From positions 984,905 through 1,048,904 of the forward strand of contig JAMXIF010000228.1 in NCBI GenBank assembly GCA_028583685.1: a stretch of 64,000 nucleotides of DNA. Direction: 5' to 3'. Both the position numbers and the translations under genes were made by a program. Below the pieces are notes generated by a model. The model had not been told where the DNA came from. It worked only from the letters and a program-made list of their open reading frames with translations, and did not search any database. Below are positions 32,721 through 43,058 of the stretch, one piece after another (positions within the stretch are counted from its first letter, which is position 1; each line of letters starts with the position of its first letter). The DNA is from Petaurus breviceps papuanus. Its lineage: Eukaryota; Chordata; Mammalia; Diprotodontia; Petauridae.

Positions 32721-32989
32721 TCTGACCAGAGCAAACAGGGAGGCCTAGGCACCTGGTTTTGTGTCCTGGATCTCTCATAGTGAAGCCTCAGATGGCATTA
32801 GCTTTTGGGATGGTAGTACCATATTCTTGGTCTTGCAGTCTACTCTGATCTGTTTCAGGTGAGCTTTGGTCTAGTCATATCTCTCCTATCTTGTGCTTGA
32901 GAAGGTGGATGTTTATTCCCCAGTGTAAGCATTTACATTCATCTACATTAAACCTAATCTTACCAGAGTTGTGTAAGTGGAGAGAAGGA

Positions 32990-33140
32990 AGAAATGAAAA
33001 GATCAGATACAACGGATGTTGAGAAGGTAGAAGCAACAAATGTTGGCATCTGACTGGATATCACTGAGTTGAGGGAGAGTGAAGATTCCAGGACAATGCT
33101 CAGGTTTTTAACCTAAGATAATGAAAAGTTGGTGGTGCCC
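32990..33140 (+). repeat. Ancient interspersed repeat, third copy of the 59.6/62.4 kb family
   Basis: 'CATCTGACTGGATATCACTG', 'GGTTTTTAACCTAAG' and 'GTTGGTGGTGCCCTGGGAAG' parallel the repeat at 59590-60080 ('ACTGATTGGATATGGGG', 'GGATGGTGGCATCC'). Family not assigned. Confidence 0.5.
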
Positions 33141-33279
33141 TGGGAAGAAATAGTAATGTTTGAATTTCAGGTGTCTCATCTGTGCATTGAACAGGTTATT
33201 TCTATTTCTGTCACCAAAACCAAATGCTTAGATGACTGCCATTCTCTCTTATAAGTTTGAAGTAAATAGTGCTTCCCCA

Positions 33280-35085
33280 CCCCCATTCCTGTTTTTCCAT
33301 CATTTCTTTTGATATTCTAGGTTTTTTGCTCCTTCAAATGAAATTTATTATTTCACCCAGCTTTGCAAAACATGTCTTTGGTAGCTTGATTGGCATAGCA
33401 TTAAATCTTTAATTTAACTGTGGTAGTACTGTCATTTTTCCTTCTTATGACACAGCCCATCCATTAGCTCTAATTATCTCTCCATCAATTTAAATTATTC
33501 TTTATTTCTTTAAGTAACACTTTGTAGTTGATTATATTATTGTGTGTCAGACCAATAGATTACAGCACATTTCACAATAAATTCTAAATGGATGTGACCT
33601 GAATATTAAGGATCATAGGACAAAAAATCGAGAAGAGCCTCAGATAATATACTTTATGCTATAGGAGGAAATGAATTCTTAATTGGATAAGGGAAAGAAG
33701 AATTTGCAAAAGGTGAAATAGATCATTTTGATTGCATGAAATGGAAATGCTTTTTCAAAAATAAAATCAAGGCATCTAGGATAAGAAGGGAAGCAGTTAT
33801 CTGGGGAAAAAAATCTTTGTAGAAAATTTCTCCGATGAGGCTTTGGAATTCGAGATGTTAGTTGTTAGACAACTCATAGCAACAGAGCAGACCAAAAGGC
33901 ATTCCTCAGTATCTCATTGCTCAAAGGATATGAATAGAGTTCTCAAAAGAATTGCAAACAATTAACAACTCTCTGAAAGAAAATTCCAAATATGCAAGTA
34001 GTGCAAATTGAAATAACTCTAAAATTTTGCCCCACTCCCACCAAATTGACAAGGATGACAGAAGGTAGGGCTAGTCTGTATTAGAGAGATTGTAGAAAGA
34101 TGTAATGGGAATGGCCAGGTAATTCACTTTTGGCACAACTCTGACTCAACACAACAGAATTGTAAGACCATTTAGAATTATGTAGATCAAGTGGCTAAAC
34201 TGTCCATTCCCTTTGAGGTGATGGAGATTTTGCCATTAGGCATATACATGTAGCAGCAACCACACTGGTATACCCAGGATGGCTGCTAGCACAGGTTCTT
34301 ACATCTGCTTTACTAAGAAAGATAGCTATTTAATGGGTCAACAATCTTTAATTCTTTTCACTAGTTCAGGGGAAACGTCAGCATCCCTAACTTCAGAGAA
34401 AATACAAGCAGAGAAATGAAGACCAACAGACAGGGCTCTGACTGCTGGAATCAACTATACACTTTACATACATCCCTGAATGGAGAGAGTCTGTACATCT
34501 GTGTAGTCAGGGAGCTCCAAACATAGGGCCACTCAAAGTCTCAACCAGGGAATCATGAGATCCTTCTCATAAGCAAGCCCCCAATTCAAAATACCAACTC
34601 AGAGTATATATACACTTCTCAGAGCCAGAAGGCATCACTACCCTCATGACTGAGTTTCTAATTAGAAATTAATAAAAGGCATGAAAGCTTTCCTACAAGC
34701 AAGCCTCTCCTAAGCAAGCTTCCCTAAATGGGCTCCACCTGAGGCTTATTAATGGGTGGGGAAGATCTTATCCATTAATATTACAATGCCCCAAGAAGAT
34801 TACTTCTGGAATTTTAATAGTAGCACATAACAGGAAACAGAGGAGATACCCATTGATTTGGGAATGACTCAGCAGACTGTGGTATGTGGATGTGATGGAA
34901 TATTACTGGGTCACAAGAAACAGTGAATTTGAGGAAGATAGAGAAGTGTGGAAGAAGCATGAAGTGAAGTGATGGAAGGAGACTGACACACTATACACAA
35001 TGAACAGACTGACTAGTGGTTATCCAATATAATAACTAGTAGTTAAACAATAAAAAATGTTTTTGTATAAAGGATGGCTCTATGG
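33280..35085. mobile_element. L1 ORF2 fragment with 5' inversion, split by a solo LTR
   Basis: 33280-33545 reads as L1 RT region on the minus strand ('GGTAGCTTGATTGGCATAGC' on plus). From about 33546 the L1 ORF2 C-terminal part runs on the plus strand ('CTCAAAGGATATGAATAGAG', 'GGTCACAAGAAACAGTG'), interrupted by the LTR at 34249-34785. The opposed orientation with upstream sequence on the left is the twin-priming arrangement. Very degenerate. Confidence 0.7.
34249..34785 (-). mobile_element. Solo LTR inserted in L1
   Basis: Minus-strand orientation, with ends TGTAATATTAAT and ...GGTTGCTGCTACA. TATA-like AGTGTATATATACTC (about 34602-34616 on plus) and a polyadenylation-like ATTAAAG further on. 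L1 text stops at 'GGCATATAC' and resumes at 'CCCCAAGAAGATT', so this is a clean insertion with no internal retroviral genes. Old. Confidence 0.7.
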
Positions 35086-35645
35086 TGTTGAGCACAACCC
35101 CACCTTCCATTCCCTTAATTGATCTGTAAGCAACAACTCCACCTTCCCTTCCACTGATCTGTAAGCAGGCATTTTAGCATACCTTTACCCTTTCCTTCTC
35201 TTCTATTGATCTGTAAGCAGGCATTTTAGCATAGCTTTACCCTTTCCTTCCCTTCCACTGATCTGTAAGCAGGCATTTTAGCATACTCTTCCCCTTCCCT
35301 TCCTGTGGGTGGGGGTTTCAGCCTAGGGTAAAATCCCTGCTCCATTCTTCCCTGTCCCCTGTCCCCCCCTCCACCTCCTACCAGGTGTTCCCCATCTCTA
35401 CCCATTCTGGTTTCCTTGTACCTCAGCCTAGGAAAACTCAGGAAAATTCAAATATACACTGATCAATCACTGATTGTAGTTCGGTTTATGTAACCTGACT
35501 ATTGTAATCTCTTTAAAAACTGGCATACTGTTCATGCCAATTCACTGTCTGATTTGGGTATGTGACCCCAGCAGTCCCATGGTAATAAAATCCACTTCCA
35601 ACTTTAATCTTAGGGATCTTCTGTCTTACTCCTTTATGCCCAACA
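35086..35645 (+). mobile_element. Solo LTR with tandem repeats in U3, TSD ATGG
   Basis: 560 bases beginning TGTTGAGCACAA and ending TATGCCCAACA (TGTTG/CAACA inverted ends). Flanked by ATGG at 35082-35085 and 35646-35649; a 4-base duplication fits gammaretrovirus-like (ERV1) elements. Four copies of 'TGATCTGTAAGCA' start at 35120, 35155, 35207 and 35259, the last three 52 bases apart. Polyadenylation signal AATAAA at about 35584. Confidence 0.82.
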
Positions 35646-35649
35646 ATGG

Positions 35650-36225
35650 GAGATGGCATATATGGGAGAAATCTATGCAATATAAGACAAAAGGCAAGTT
35701 TATTTGAAAAAAGTCTCCATCTTTAGCTTGTTAGATAAGATCTGTAAGATCAAATCTGTTTCAGGAAAGAAACAATATGAACCTTTTTTCTTTGTCCTCT
35801 CTTCATTAATCCAAGGGAATATTCTTTACAAACTCCTTTGTTCTTGCCAGGTCCTCATAAACTATTCATATAATTCTCTCAAAGAGAGTTTTTTGAATAT
35901 AACACTTGGGACACTGATGATAAAGAAGCTGTTTTACATCACCTTCTCTCTGTCTTCTCCACAGAGGCTCTAATAACCTAAAAGATCACAAATAAAAGTC
36001 ATACTTTCTCTTTGACTCCACAGGGACAAGTACTTGACAGGAAGACATTTCTCAACTCTCTTCCAGTTGCTGACACAGACTGTTTCTCTCATCATTGGAT
36101 TTACTCTTACCAATGATGGTTTCACAGGTTTGCTCTGACACTCATCCTGGGCCCCTTGGCCAAATCACAGTCACCTGCCTTCTATGGGGCTTGTTTTCTC
36201 CTCTGTAAATGGTTTGTTGTATGGA
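35650..36225. other. No gene recognised (intron of the decaying gene)
   Basis: AT-rich sequence. The small frame at 35704-35973 shows no domain. Confidence 0.4.
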
Positions 36226-36229
36226 ACTG

Positions 36230-36545
36230 GTTGGTGGGTTGCTGTCCTCATTCTTGAAGAAGACCAAAATAATGTCACTATGCTAGAGTTAAGTTACAGT
36301 GTGTCTGTCTGTGGCTGATCAGACAAATGTGAGCTCAGAATGTTCTACCACAGGTCAGGCACAAACAGCCCATGTGAACATTTGGGGTAGATACTCTAAA
36401 TTTGCACATCTCGTGTTTCTTTTGAGCTACTTCAATTCTGCTTTGATCATAGATTCTCTGATGTGGGCACACTGTGCTGGGCAGTCCTGTGCCAGTGTCT
36501 CCCATGTCACACAATCAACTAGGTCATTGCCAAAGTCTGAGCCTC
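36230..36545 (+). repeat. Ancient interspersed repeat, GAGGACC family copy
   Basis: 'TGTCCTCATTCTTGAAGAAG', 'TACAGTGTGTCTGTCTGTGG', 'ACCACAGGTCAGGCACAAAC' and 'GCAGTCCTGTGCCAGTG' match the copy at 46070-46345 in order. It ends just before the KRAB-A acceptor. Confidence 0.7.
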
Positions 36546-36565
36546 TAAATCCTTTGTTGTTTCAG

Positions 36566-36687
36566 AAATGTGTGACATTCAAGGATGTTGGCGTGTTCTT
36601 CAACCAGGAGGAGTGGTGCTCCCTGGACCCTTCACAGAAGAAGCTGTACAAGGATGCTGGAGATCTCTCAGAACCTGCTCTCCCTTA
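36566..36687 (+). pseudogene. Damaged KRAB-A exon
   Basis: After TTGTTTCAG the exon reads KCVTFKDVGVFFNQEEWCSL then DPSQKKLYKD, a clear KRAB-A box. It is 122 bases instead of 127: five bases are lost where 'VMLE' should be, shifting the frame. The nucleotides still spell the ancestral 'NLLSL' end ('AACCTGCTCTCCCTT') but no GT donor follows. Confidence 0.85.
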
Positions 36688-36699
36688 CTTTCTGACTCC

Positions 36700-37138
36700 A
36701 TCAGTGCCCAACCATTTGGAACTTTCTATTGAAAGGGCTGCCTTTGCTCCCTCCCCAGCCACTTGGAGAAGTGTGTCAAACATTCACGCATGATTGAAGA
36801 TGAAAGATGGCTAGTTCCTTCCTGTTGAAGACAGAGACCTCTTGCTCCCTGTTCTCACATCAAAGGTCCTTGCTTTGTCTAATGGGAAAATGGGAGTTTC
36901 TTTTGTTTTTCCTTGGGTAGTCTCTTCTCAATTCTAGAAAGTTTTAGGTCAAAGACAGAATCAGAATTATAGACTCTCAGACTCATATGTGACGTCAGAA
37001 TCGAAGTCCCACTTGGACCATAGTTTCCTCAAAAGCATCTCTAGGCACTCACTGGTCAATGAGCTTTTCTTTGTGGCCTTCTGTGATAGTAATGGCATTT
37101 AAAGTTCCCCCTGTATTGGCTTGGTTTTCAAACTGATT
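36700..37138. other. No gene recognised
   Basis: Intronic sequence of the decaying gene. No repeat recognised. Confidence 0.4.
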
Positions 37139-37139
37139 G

Positions 37140-38253
37140 TGTTAAAACCCAGAGCTTGTTAATCCCACCTGTGGGATGGACTTTTTGATGTGAAAAGAAA
37201 GTCCTGAACTGGGAGGAGCTGGTGACGTAGATTTGGAGAGACAAGTGAGAGGCGGAAGATTTTTTTGGAAGCAGCACCTCGTGGAGAGAGAGAGGCTAAG
37301 AGAATTGCTGGTGGCCGCTTTGAATCGCCCTGGACTTTTGAGACCTGCCCCCTGAGCTGCCAAGGACTGAGGATACATGGCTGTTTTGCTGGAACTTTGT
37401 CTGTCTGTTTTGATGTTATTTTGCCAGATTTGTCCACTGGTGAAAGACAGTCCTTTTGTTGAAGAAGTCCTGGAACCTGGCTGTTCACTAAGAAGCCCTG
37501 AGACTGTCCTGCAGACAGAGAGTGAATACTGTCCACTGGTGAAGGACAGTGCTGTTGTTGCAGGGGTCTGGAGACTGTCCTGCAGACAGAATGAATACTG
37601 TCCACTGGTGAAGGACAGTGCTGTTGTTGCAGGGGTCTGGGAGCCTTTCTGTTGGTTCAGAAGCCCTGAAGAAGGATTTTCTTGTTGTATGTTTACAGAA
37701 ATCCTGGGAGAGGGCTTTGCTAATGTGTTCAGGGGTTCTAGGACTGTTCTACAGACAGAGGATAAATTCATGAAGGGACTGGCAATGTATCTTGTGGCCT
37801 TGCTAAGCCTTGTCTCCCCAGGAACTAAGATTGCTGAGAACTTGCCTCTTGTCAAGATGAAGAAAAGACCTCCATTTGGGTATTAAGTGCTGTGTTTAAA
37901 CTTGATGTAACTCTGGGGTAGATTCAATTGTGATCCAGGGGTGGGGAACTTTTGACCTTATGTTTGGAAACTAATCTCCATTTGAGAAGAGGGGCTTTGT
38001 GGTGGACTTAATTAAGGTATAGCCTAGGGGTGGAGAAGTATTTAGAACAGGGACTTTGTAATTGATTGAATGATTGGAAGGTCCTGGGGTGGGGTAGTCC
38101 TTGGAGATTAATCACATTTAGTAAATGCTGTATTTGGAATGATGTCATGTTTTGATCTTCTCTGTTCTGGGTTTGTTACTGAATAAAATGGAGAGCACCT
38201 ATGCTGGTATTCTGAACCTTGGGAAGTTGCCTTTCTTTTGGCATTATATTACA
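37140..38253 (+). mobile_element. Long LTR-like element with internal 70-base tandem repeats
   Basis: Starts TGTTAAAACCCAGAGC and ends GGCATTATATTACA, with a polyadenylation-like GAATAAAATGG near the end (about 38181). A unit of about 71 bases ('GAGACTGTCCTGCAGAC...') repeats at 37500-37570 and 37571-37640, and shorter echoes of 'CTGTCCACTGGTGAA' occur at 37433. Two long open frames overlap here on opposite strands (237 and 169 codons) but neither resembles a known protein. LTR identity is inferred from TG/CA ends and a poly-A signal. No clear target duplication. Confidence 0.5.
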
Positions 38254-38285
38254 CCTTCTGGTGCAGGAAACCCTGTAGGTCTTTT

Positions 38286-38437
38286 CTTTTTGGAGGGGGG
38301 AAGGCAGGGCATTTGGAGTTAAGTGACTTGCTCAAGGTCACATGGCTAGTAAGTATTAAGTGTCTGAGGCTGGATTTGAACTCAGGTCCTCCTGACTCTA
38401 GGGTTGGTGCTTTATTCACTGTGCCACCTAGCTGCTC
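38286..38437 (-). mobile_element. tRNA-derived short SINE
   Basis: The plus strand shows 'GTTAAGTGACTTGCTCAAGG', 'GAACTCAGGTCCTCCTGACT' and 'CACTGTGCCACCTAGCTGC'. Imperfect flanking repeats around TAGGTCTT. Confidence 0.88.
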
Positions 38438-38860
38438 TGAACCTACTAGGTCTTGCTGCAGTCCCTTTCCCTGTTGAAAATGCCTCATTATTACAACATT
38501 GATTTTTGACACCAAGCCTCAATTTGCAATTCAGCGATGCTAGTCCTATTCTTAGGGGTTTAGAAGAGTAGATATGGCCTTTTTCTTCCTTGACACTTCC
38601 CTTAATTCCACTAAAAATGCCAGAAATTTTAGAGTTTGCCTGTCCTTCCCAGAGGGAGATGGAGAAAAACCCAATTCTGTGATTCCAGACTGGCTCCATG
38701 ACTTTTCCTGTTTCCCTTTTGTAACTCCCAGCAGCATCATATAGATTATTCCTACGAATTCCTGGGCATCACTTTCTGATCCTTCCTAAAATACCCCCTT
38801 TCCTACACAAAGGAGTGAATTTAAAGGTTTCTGTGACCCTTTGCTATTTACCATGATCAG

Positions 38861-38956
38861 AGCTTCCACTTTCCAAAGCAGATTGGATCTCAAAGTTGGA
38901 CCAAGGAGAAGCACCATGGCTGCTGGAACATGAAGACCCAAGGATCTCCTGTACAG
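38861..38956 (+). pseudogene. KRAB-B exon of the decaying gene
   Basis: Exactly 96 bases, acceptor ATGATCAG and donor ACAG|GTGAGT. It encodes LSKADWISKLDQGEAPWLLE followed by 'HEDPRISCT', a well-kept KRAB-B box in phase 1 to 1. It matches the intact gene's KRAB-B (PKADLISQLDQGEAPWMLEQ) at most positions, so the two genes are close paralogues. Confidence 0.85.
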
Positions 38957-38959
38957 GTG

Positions 38960-40090
38960 AGTGAATGAAATTAGGAGGTTTCAGGGCATTTACTTCAGGA
39001 AGTCATGCCAATGTTGGAAAGGGTATTCTCCTGCAATCTTCCAAGGTTATTTGCAAAGGACTGAAGTTGCCTACTGTGAGCCCATTTATAGTCTCTGTGC
39101 ATCAACATAACTCATTTTCCTGATGTGTCTTGTTTGATCTTTGCCTGAATTCTTGGAGAAAGAGTGCCTCTCATAATGACTCTGAGCTTTCTCTTTCCCT
39201 ATTCTTGGGGACTGGGTCTCCTTTGTCTTAGCATTCTTTCTTCAGAGTCATGTCTCCATATTGGTAACAGAGTGTGCCTATTTCTTAGCTTAACACAGCA
39301 CCTGTATAGAAATTGACCAAGCACTAGGTCCTAAAAACCTTATAAACAGATGTGGAAAAGTAGAAATACAAAATACCTCCTCTGCTGAATATAACAAAAA
39401 TTATATTTAAATTAGAAAAAGGCGTTAGAAGAAAGGACATCAACTTTTTCAAATCATACTCAAGGGAAGAGTCGATAAACATTCCATTGCCTAATAGGTA
39501 TAAGATGTAATCCTACCTCCTGAGAGGGACGGAGACAGAGGAGATGCTGACTGCTCTGTTGGAAGGATGAGGTATAATTGGTCAATAGTATATGCCCCAT
39601 TCTATAGCTAATCACACTGATGGTAGTCTGAAGATGTGCTTTAGGGACAGATGAAAGGTCAATAGAACAGTGGACCAATTGTGATAGATAAGATGGAATA
39701 GAATTAGGATATCTTTTGAGTTTACATTTAGGATTCAACAGTTCATCTGCACACCTAGAGGTTGAGGGAGGTGGGTCTACAATATTCATCTGATGCAAAA
39801 AAAGAGCTGAATGTGTCAAAGTCCTGAAACCACAAAAACAGCCAGGAATGAGGCATGGCAAGGCAAGAAAGATGAAGCAAACTTAGGCTGTGTGGATAGA
39901 ATCAGTGCGTCCCAACCAAAGATGCTGACAAGCCTATTGCGCTGAGGTCTGTGGTGATCTCACCTGACTAGTAAGTCCAGTTCTGTAAAAAGAATTAACA
40001 AATTGAAATAAGAGAAATAGGAGGGGCACATGTGGATGGGCTCTGCTTAGCCCATGGAAGGAGGTCCCCCACAGTAATGTGAGGGCAGAC
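38960..40090. other. No gene recognised (intron)
   Basis: No repeat or exon recognised. The 133-residue minus frame at 39460-39861 has no recognisable domain. Confidence 0.4.
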
Positions 40091-40109
40091 CTCATGAAGA
40101 ATCAGTGGT

Positions 40110-40255
40110 AAAATACTGAATGAATAAATAAACGAATGAGAAAACATTTATCAAATAATTTATGCTGTACAAAGCATAGTGCTGAGGGCTAGGGATAAAA
40201 CAAACAAAGAAAACCAGAGGGAAGGAAGGCAATGGAGGAGACCAAAGTGACATTA
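40110..40255 (+). repeat. MIR-like relic
   Basis: 'ATTTATCAAATAATTTATGCTG', 'CATAGTGCTGAGGGCTAGGG' follow MIR/THER text ('ACTGTGCTAAGCGCTGGGG'). Confidence 0.45.
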
Positions 40256-40344
40256 ATGTAAATCACATTAGTTTCTGCTAAAGGAAGTAAGCAGATATAT
40301 TTCTGTTTTTTTTAAACATGTTTTGTTTTGTTTGCTTTCTTCAG

Positions 40345-40886
40345 GAAGAAGGAATAGACCTAAAACCCTTGCCATCCATATGAGAATACACATTGGAGAA
40401 AAGCCTCATAAATGTGATGAGTGTAACAAGGCTTTTGGTCACAGTAAGACCCTTCACACACATCAGAAGATTCACACTGGAGAAAAACCTTATAAATGTG
40501 ATCAGTGTGAAAAGTCCTTCCACTTCAGCTCATACCTGGCTGTCCACAAAAAGATTCATATTGGAGAAAAGCCTCATCAATGTAACGAATGTGGGAAGGC
40601 TTTCATGCAAACCACATCCCTTATTGTACATCAGAGGATTCATACTGGAGAAAAACCCTATAAATGTAAACAGCGTGAGAAAGCCTTTTACTGCAGCTCA
40701 TACCTGGCTGTCCACAAGAAGATTCATACTGCAGAAAGGTCGCCCCAATGTAATCAATGTGGTAATGTTTTCAGAACCAAAATGAACCTTGTTTTACATC
40801 AGAGAATTCATACTGGAGAGAAACCAAATGAATGTAATGACTGTGGGAAGCTCTTCACCCGGAGCTCCAACTGTGCCTTACATTAG
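40345..40886 (+). pseudogene. Truncated zinc-finger exon
   Basis: After TTTCTTCAG the frame (phase 1, matching the KRAB-B exon) enters in mid-finger at 'LAIHMRIH'. Then: CDECNKAFGHSKTLHTHQKIH-type finger 2, finger 3 (FHFSSYLAVHKKIH), finger 4 (FMQTTSLIVHQRIH), finger 5 with CKQR in place of CxxC, finger 6 (FRTKMNLVLHQRIH), and finger 7 cut by TAG at 40884-40886 within its His pair. Linkers are TGEKP/IGEKP, decaying to TAERS. Fingers 3 and 5 share 'SSYLAVHKKIH', a duplication. The missing first half and spacer suggest a 5' deletion or a T-rich insertion before 40340. Confidence 0.88.
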
Positions 40887-41122
40887 AGAAGTCACACTGG
40901 AATGAAACCTAATTAATCTAATTAATGGAGTAATCAGGGACTTGATGACAGAGAAAATTCAACCATCAGATGAATCCATATGAATGTAGTTATTTTTTCC
41001 CTCTTTTTATCAGTGCAGAAAGAAGGAAGAAGCAGGTGGAACTTTATATTTCCCATAATTGGGAATCATATTAAGATGTGTAGGATGGGCAGAGGGAGAG
41101 GGAGTAAGAAGACCTTCACTCT

Positions 41123-41273
41123 TTTTTTTAAGCAATTGGGGTTAAATAACTTGCTCAAGGTTACACAGCCAGTTATTTCTGGGTGGGTGCTAAGTATCTG
41201 AGCCTGGATTCGATCCCAGGTCATCCTGACACTGGGGCTGGTGCTCTTTCTCGCTGTGCTACCTGGCCGCCCC
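41123..41273 (-). mobile_element. SINE, GGCCAGGTGGCTCAGC family, monomer
   Basis: Single monomer with an A-tail (T-run 41123-41130). Target-site duplication AGAAGACCTTCA(C/T)TCT at 41107-41122 and 41274-41289. It shows that monomers also move alone. Confidence 0.92.
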
Positions 41274-41309
41274 AGAAGACCTTCATTCTTAACAGGACAA
41301 AGAAGGGTT

Positions 41310-41310
41310 G

Positions 41311-41342
<32 letters not shown>
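41310..41342. repeat. (CA)n microsatellite
   Basis: About 16 CA units. Confidence 0.95.
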
Positions 41343-41534
41343 TTTGGTGTAGAATAAGTCAGACTCAATAGGGGGTTAAGCAAGGTGGGGAGGGGGGTTA
41401 AATGGAGGATGATGATGGGGAGGGAATAGTCAAAAAGCACAATGATGTTCTCTTGGGAGGTTGGATTCCAAAGGGGGTATTAGAAGGTAAAAAAAAAGTC
41501 AAAGAAATGGTACAAAGGAGTCCCCATTATTTGG

Positions 41535-41785
41535 GTAATGCCTGGGTAATGCAGTCAATACAGTGTGGGGCTTGGAGTTGGAAAGATCTAATTTCAAAGC
41601 CAGTCTTGCATACTTAATAGCTATGTTACCCAGGGCAAGTCACTTAACCTCTGTCTACCTCAGTTTCCTAATAGGTAAAATGGGCATAATAATAGCACCT
41701 ACTTCTCAGGGTGGTTGTGAGAAACAAATGAATTAATACTTGAAGAGTGCTTTCTGGATCTTAAAGCATTTTATACAAGCTAGCT
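41535..41785 (+). repeat. MIR/THER1-type SINE, nearly full length
   Basis: 'GGGGCTTGGAGTTGGAAAGA', 'GGGCAAGTCACTTAACCTCT', 'CAGTTTCCTAATAGGTAAAA' and 'AAAGCATTTTATACAAGCTAGC' in the MIR order. Confidence 0.82.
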
Positions 41786-41794
41786 TTTAATAAT

Positions 41795-42110
41795 ATCTAA
41801 TGGGATATTACTCTATCGTAAGAACTGATGACAGGGACAGTTTCAGAGAAACTTGGGAAAATTTATGTGAACTGAGACAAGGTACTAAGCAGAACTAGGA
41901 AAACAATCTATGCAAATAATAGCTACCCACCTCCTGACACAGAGGAGATGGCTGTAGGGTACAGAACGAGACATACATTTTTAGACCTAGCCAAGGTGAA
42001 AATTTGTTTTGCTTGATTATGCATCTTGTTGCAAGAGTTTCCTTTTCCTTTTTTTTTCCAATGTGGGGAGGAGGGAGGGAAATAAAACCAATGCAAATGA
42101 ATAGTCATCA
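41795..42110 (+). mobile_element. L1 ORF2 C-terminal / 3'UTR fragment
   Basis: 'GGGATATTACTCTATCGTAAG', 'TATGTGAACTGAGACAAGG' and 'GAGACATACATTTTTAGAC' correspond to the L1 ORF2 end and 3'UTR. Confidence 0.65.
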
Positions 42111-42114
42111 TTTA

Positions 42115-43058
42115 TTTATTTTTTTAAAATTTATTTATTGACTTTTAGTTTACAATATTAAGTTCCACAGTCCCTTGAGTTTCTAATTTTCTCCCTTCCC
42201 TCTCCCTCCTCTCCCCCCCCACCCCATGGCAGCATGCAATCAAATATAGGATCTATAAATACCTTCACTTTAAACATTAGTCAAGTTGCAAAGAAGGATC
42301 ATAACCAATGGAGTGAACAATGAAAAAGAAGGGTCAAAACGAAGGAGAGAGCAAGCAATTTGCTTCACTCTGTATTCAGACTCTGCAGTTCTTTCTCTGG
42401 ATGTGGATCTCTCTCTCCATCATGTGTCTTTTGGAGTTGTCTTGTAAGCCTGCATTGCTGAGAGGAATCCAGTCTATCCAAGTTAGTCACCACAGATATG
42501 ATGTGCCTGTAACTGTGTACAAAGTTCTCCTGGTTCTGCTCTCCTCACTCAGCATCAGTTTATATAAGTCTCTCCAGGTTATTATGAAGTCCGTCTGCTC
42601 CTCATTTCTTATAATACAATAGTATTCCATTACATTCATATACCACAACTTGTTTAGCCACTCCCCAATTGATGGGCATACCCTTGATTTCCAATTCTTT
42701 GCCACCACAAAAAAAGCTGCTATGAATATTTTTGTACATATAGGTCTTTCTCCCATTTCTATGATCTCTTTGGGATACAGCCCTAGAAGTGGTATCGCTG
42801 GGTCAAAGGGTATACACATTTTTCTAGCCCTTTGGGCACAATTCCAAATTGCTCTCTAGAATGGCTGAGTCAGTTCAAAACTCCACCAACAATGCATTAG
42901 TGTTTCAATTTTTCCACATCTTCTCTAGCATTTATCATTTTCCTGTTTTGTCATTTTAGCCAATCTGACTGGTGAGATGTGGTACCTCAGAGTTGTTTTG
43001 ATTTGCATTTCTCTAATCAATAGTGATTTAGAACATTTTTTCATATGCTTATAGATAG
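42115..43058 (-). mobile_element. L1 3' part: ORF2 C-terminus and 3'UTR
   Basis: A poly-A tail appears as the T/A-rich start at 42115. The 3'UTR follows, then the ORF2 C-terminal coding piece (42819-42487), open for 110 residues with FDPAIPLLGLYPKE, 'IGEWLNKLWYMNVMEYYCII' and 'LSEESRTRRTLYTVTGTSY'. Upstream ORF2 text continues to about 43058 ('SLLIREMQIKTTLRYHISPV'), where the LTR starts. Fairly well kept, so relatively young. Confidence 0.88.

Larger units (their letters stand above)
30570..40886 (+). pseudogene. Decaying KRAB-C2H2 zinc-finger gene
   Basis: Four coding exons can be lined up: leader 31600-31771 (ATG 31739), KRAB-A 36566-36687, KRAB-B 38861-38956 and fingers 40345-40886. Exon sizes and phases (0, then 1, then 1) are those of the intact KRAB-ZNF at 52.8-61 kb. 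Damage: the KRAB-A exon has a 5-base deletion within 'YRDVMLE' that shifts the frame, and its expected GG|GTAAG donor reads TT|ACTTTC. The finger exon starts in mid-finger, finger 5 has Arg for its second Cys, and a stop cuts the last finger. KRAB-ZNF proteins repress chromatin targets through TRIM28; this one can hardly do so through KRAB. A transcript skipping KRAB-A would not keep frame (phase 0 to 1). Confidence 0.75.

Noticed and set aside
37142-37855. 237-codon minus-strand frame
   Set aside because: Lies in an LTR-like element, repeats because of the 71-base tandem units, and resembles no known protein.
39460-39861. 133-codon minus-strand frame in the intron of the decaying gene
   Set aside because: No recognisable domain; probably chance.
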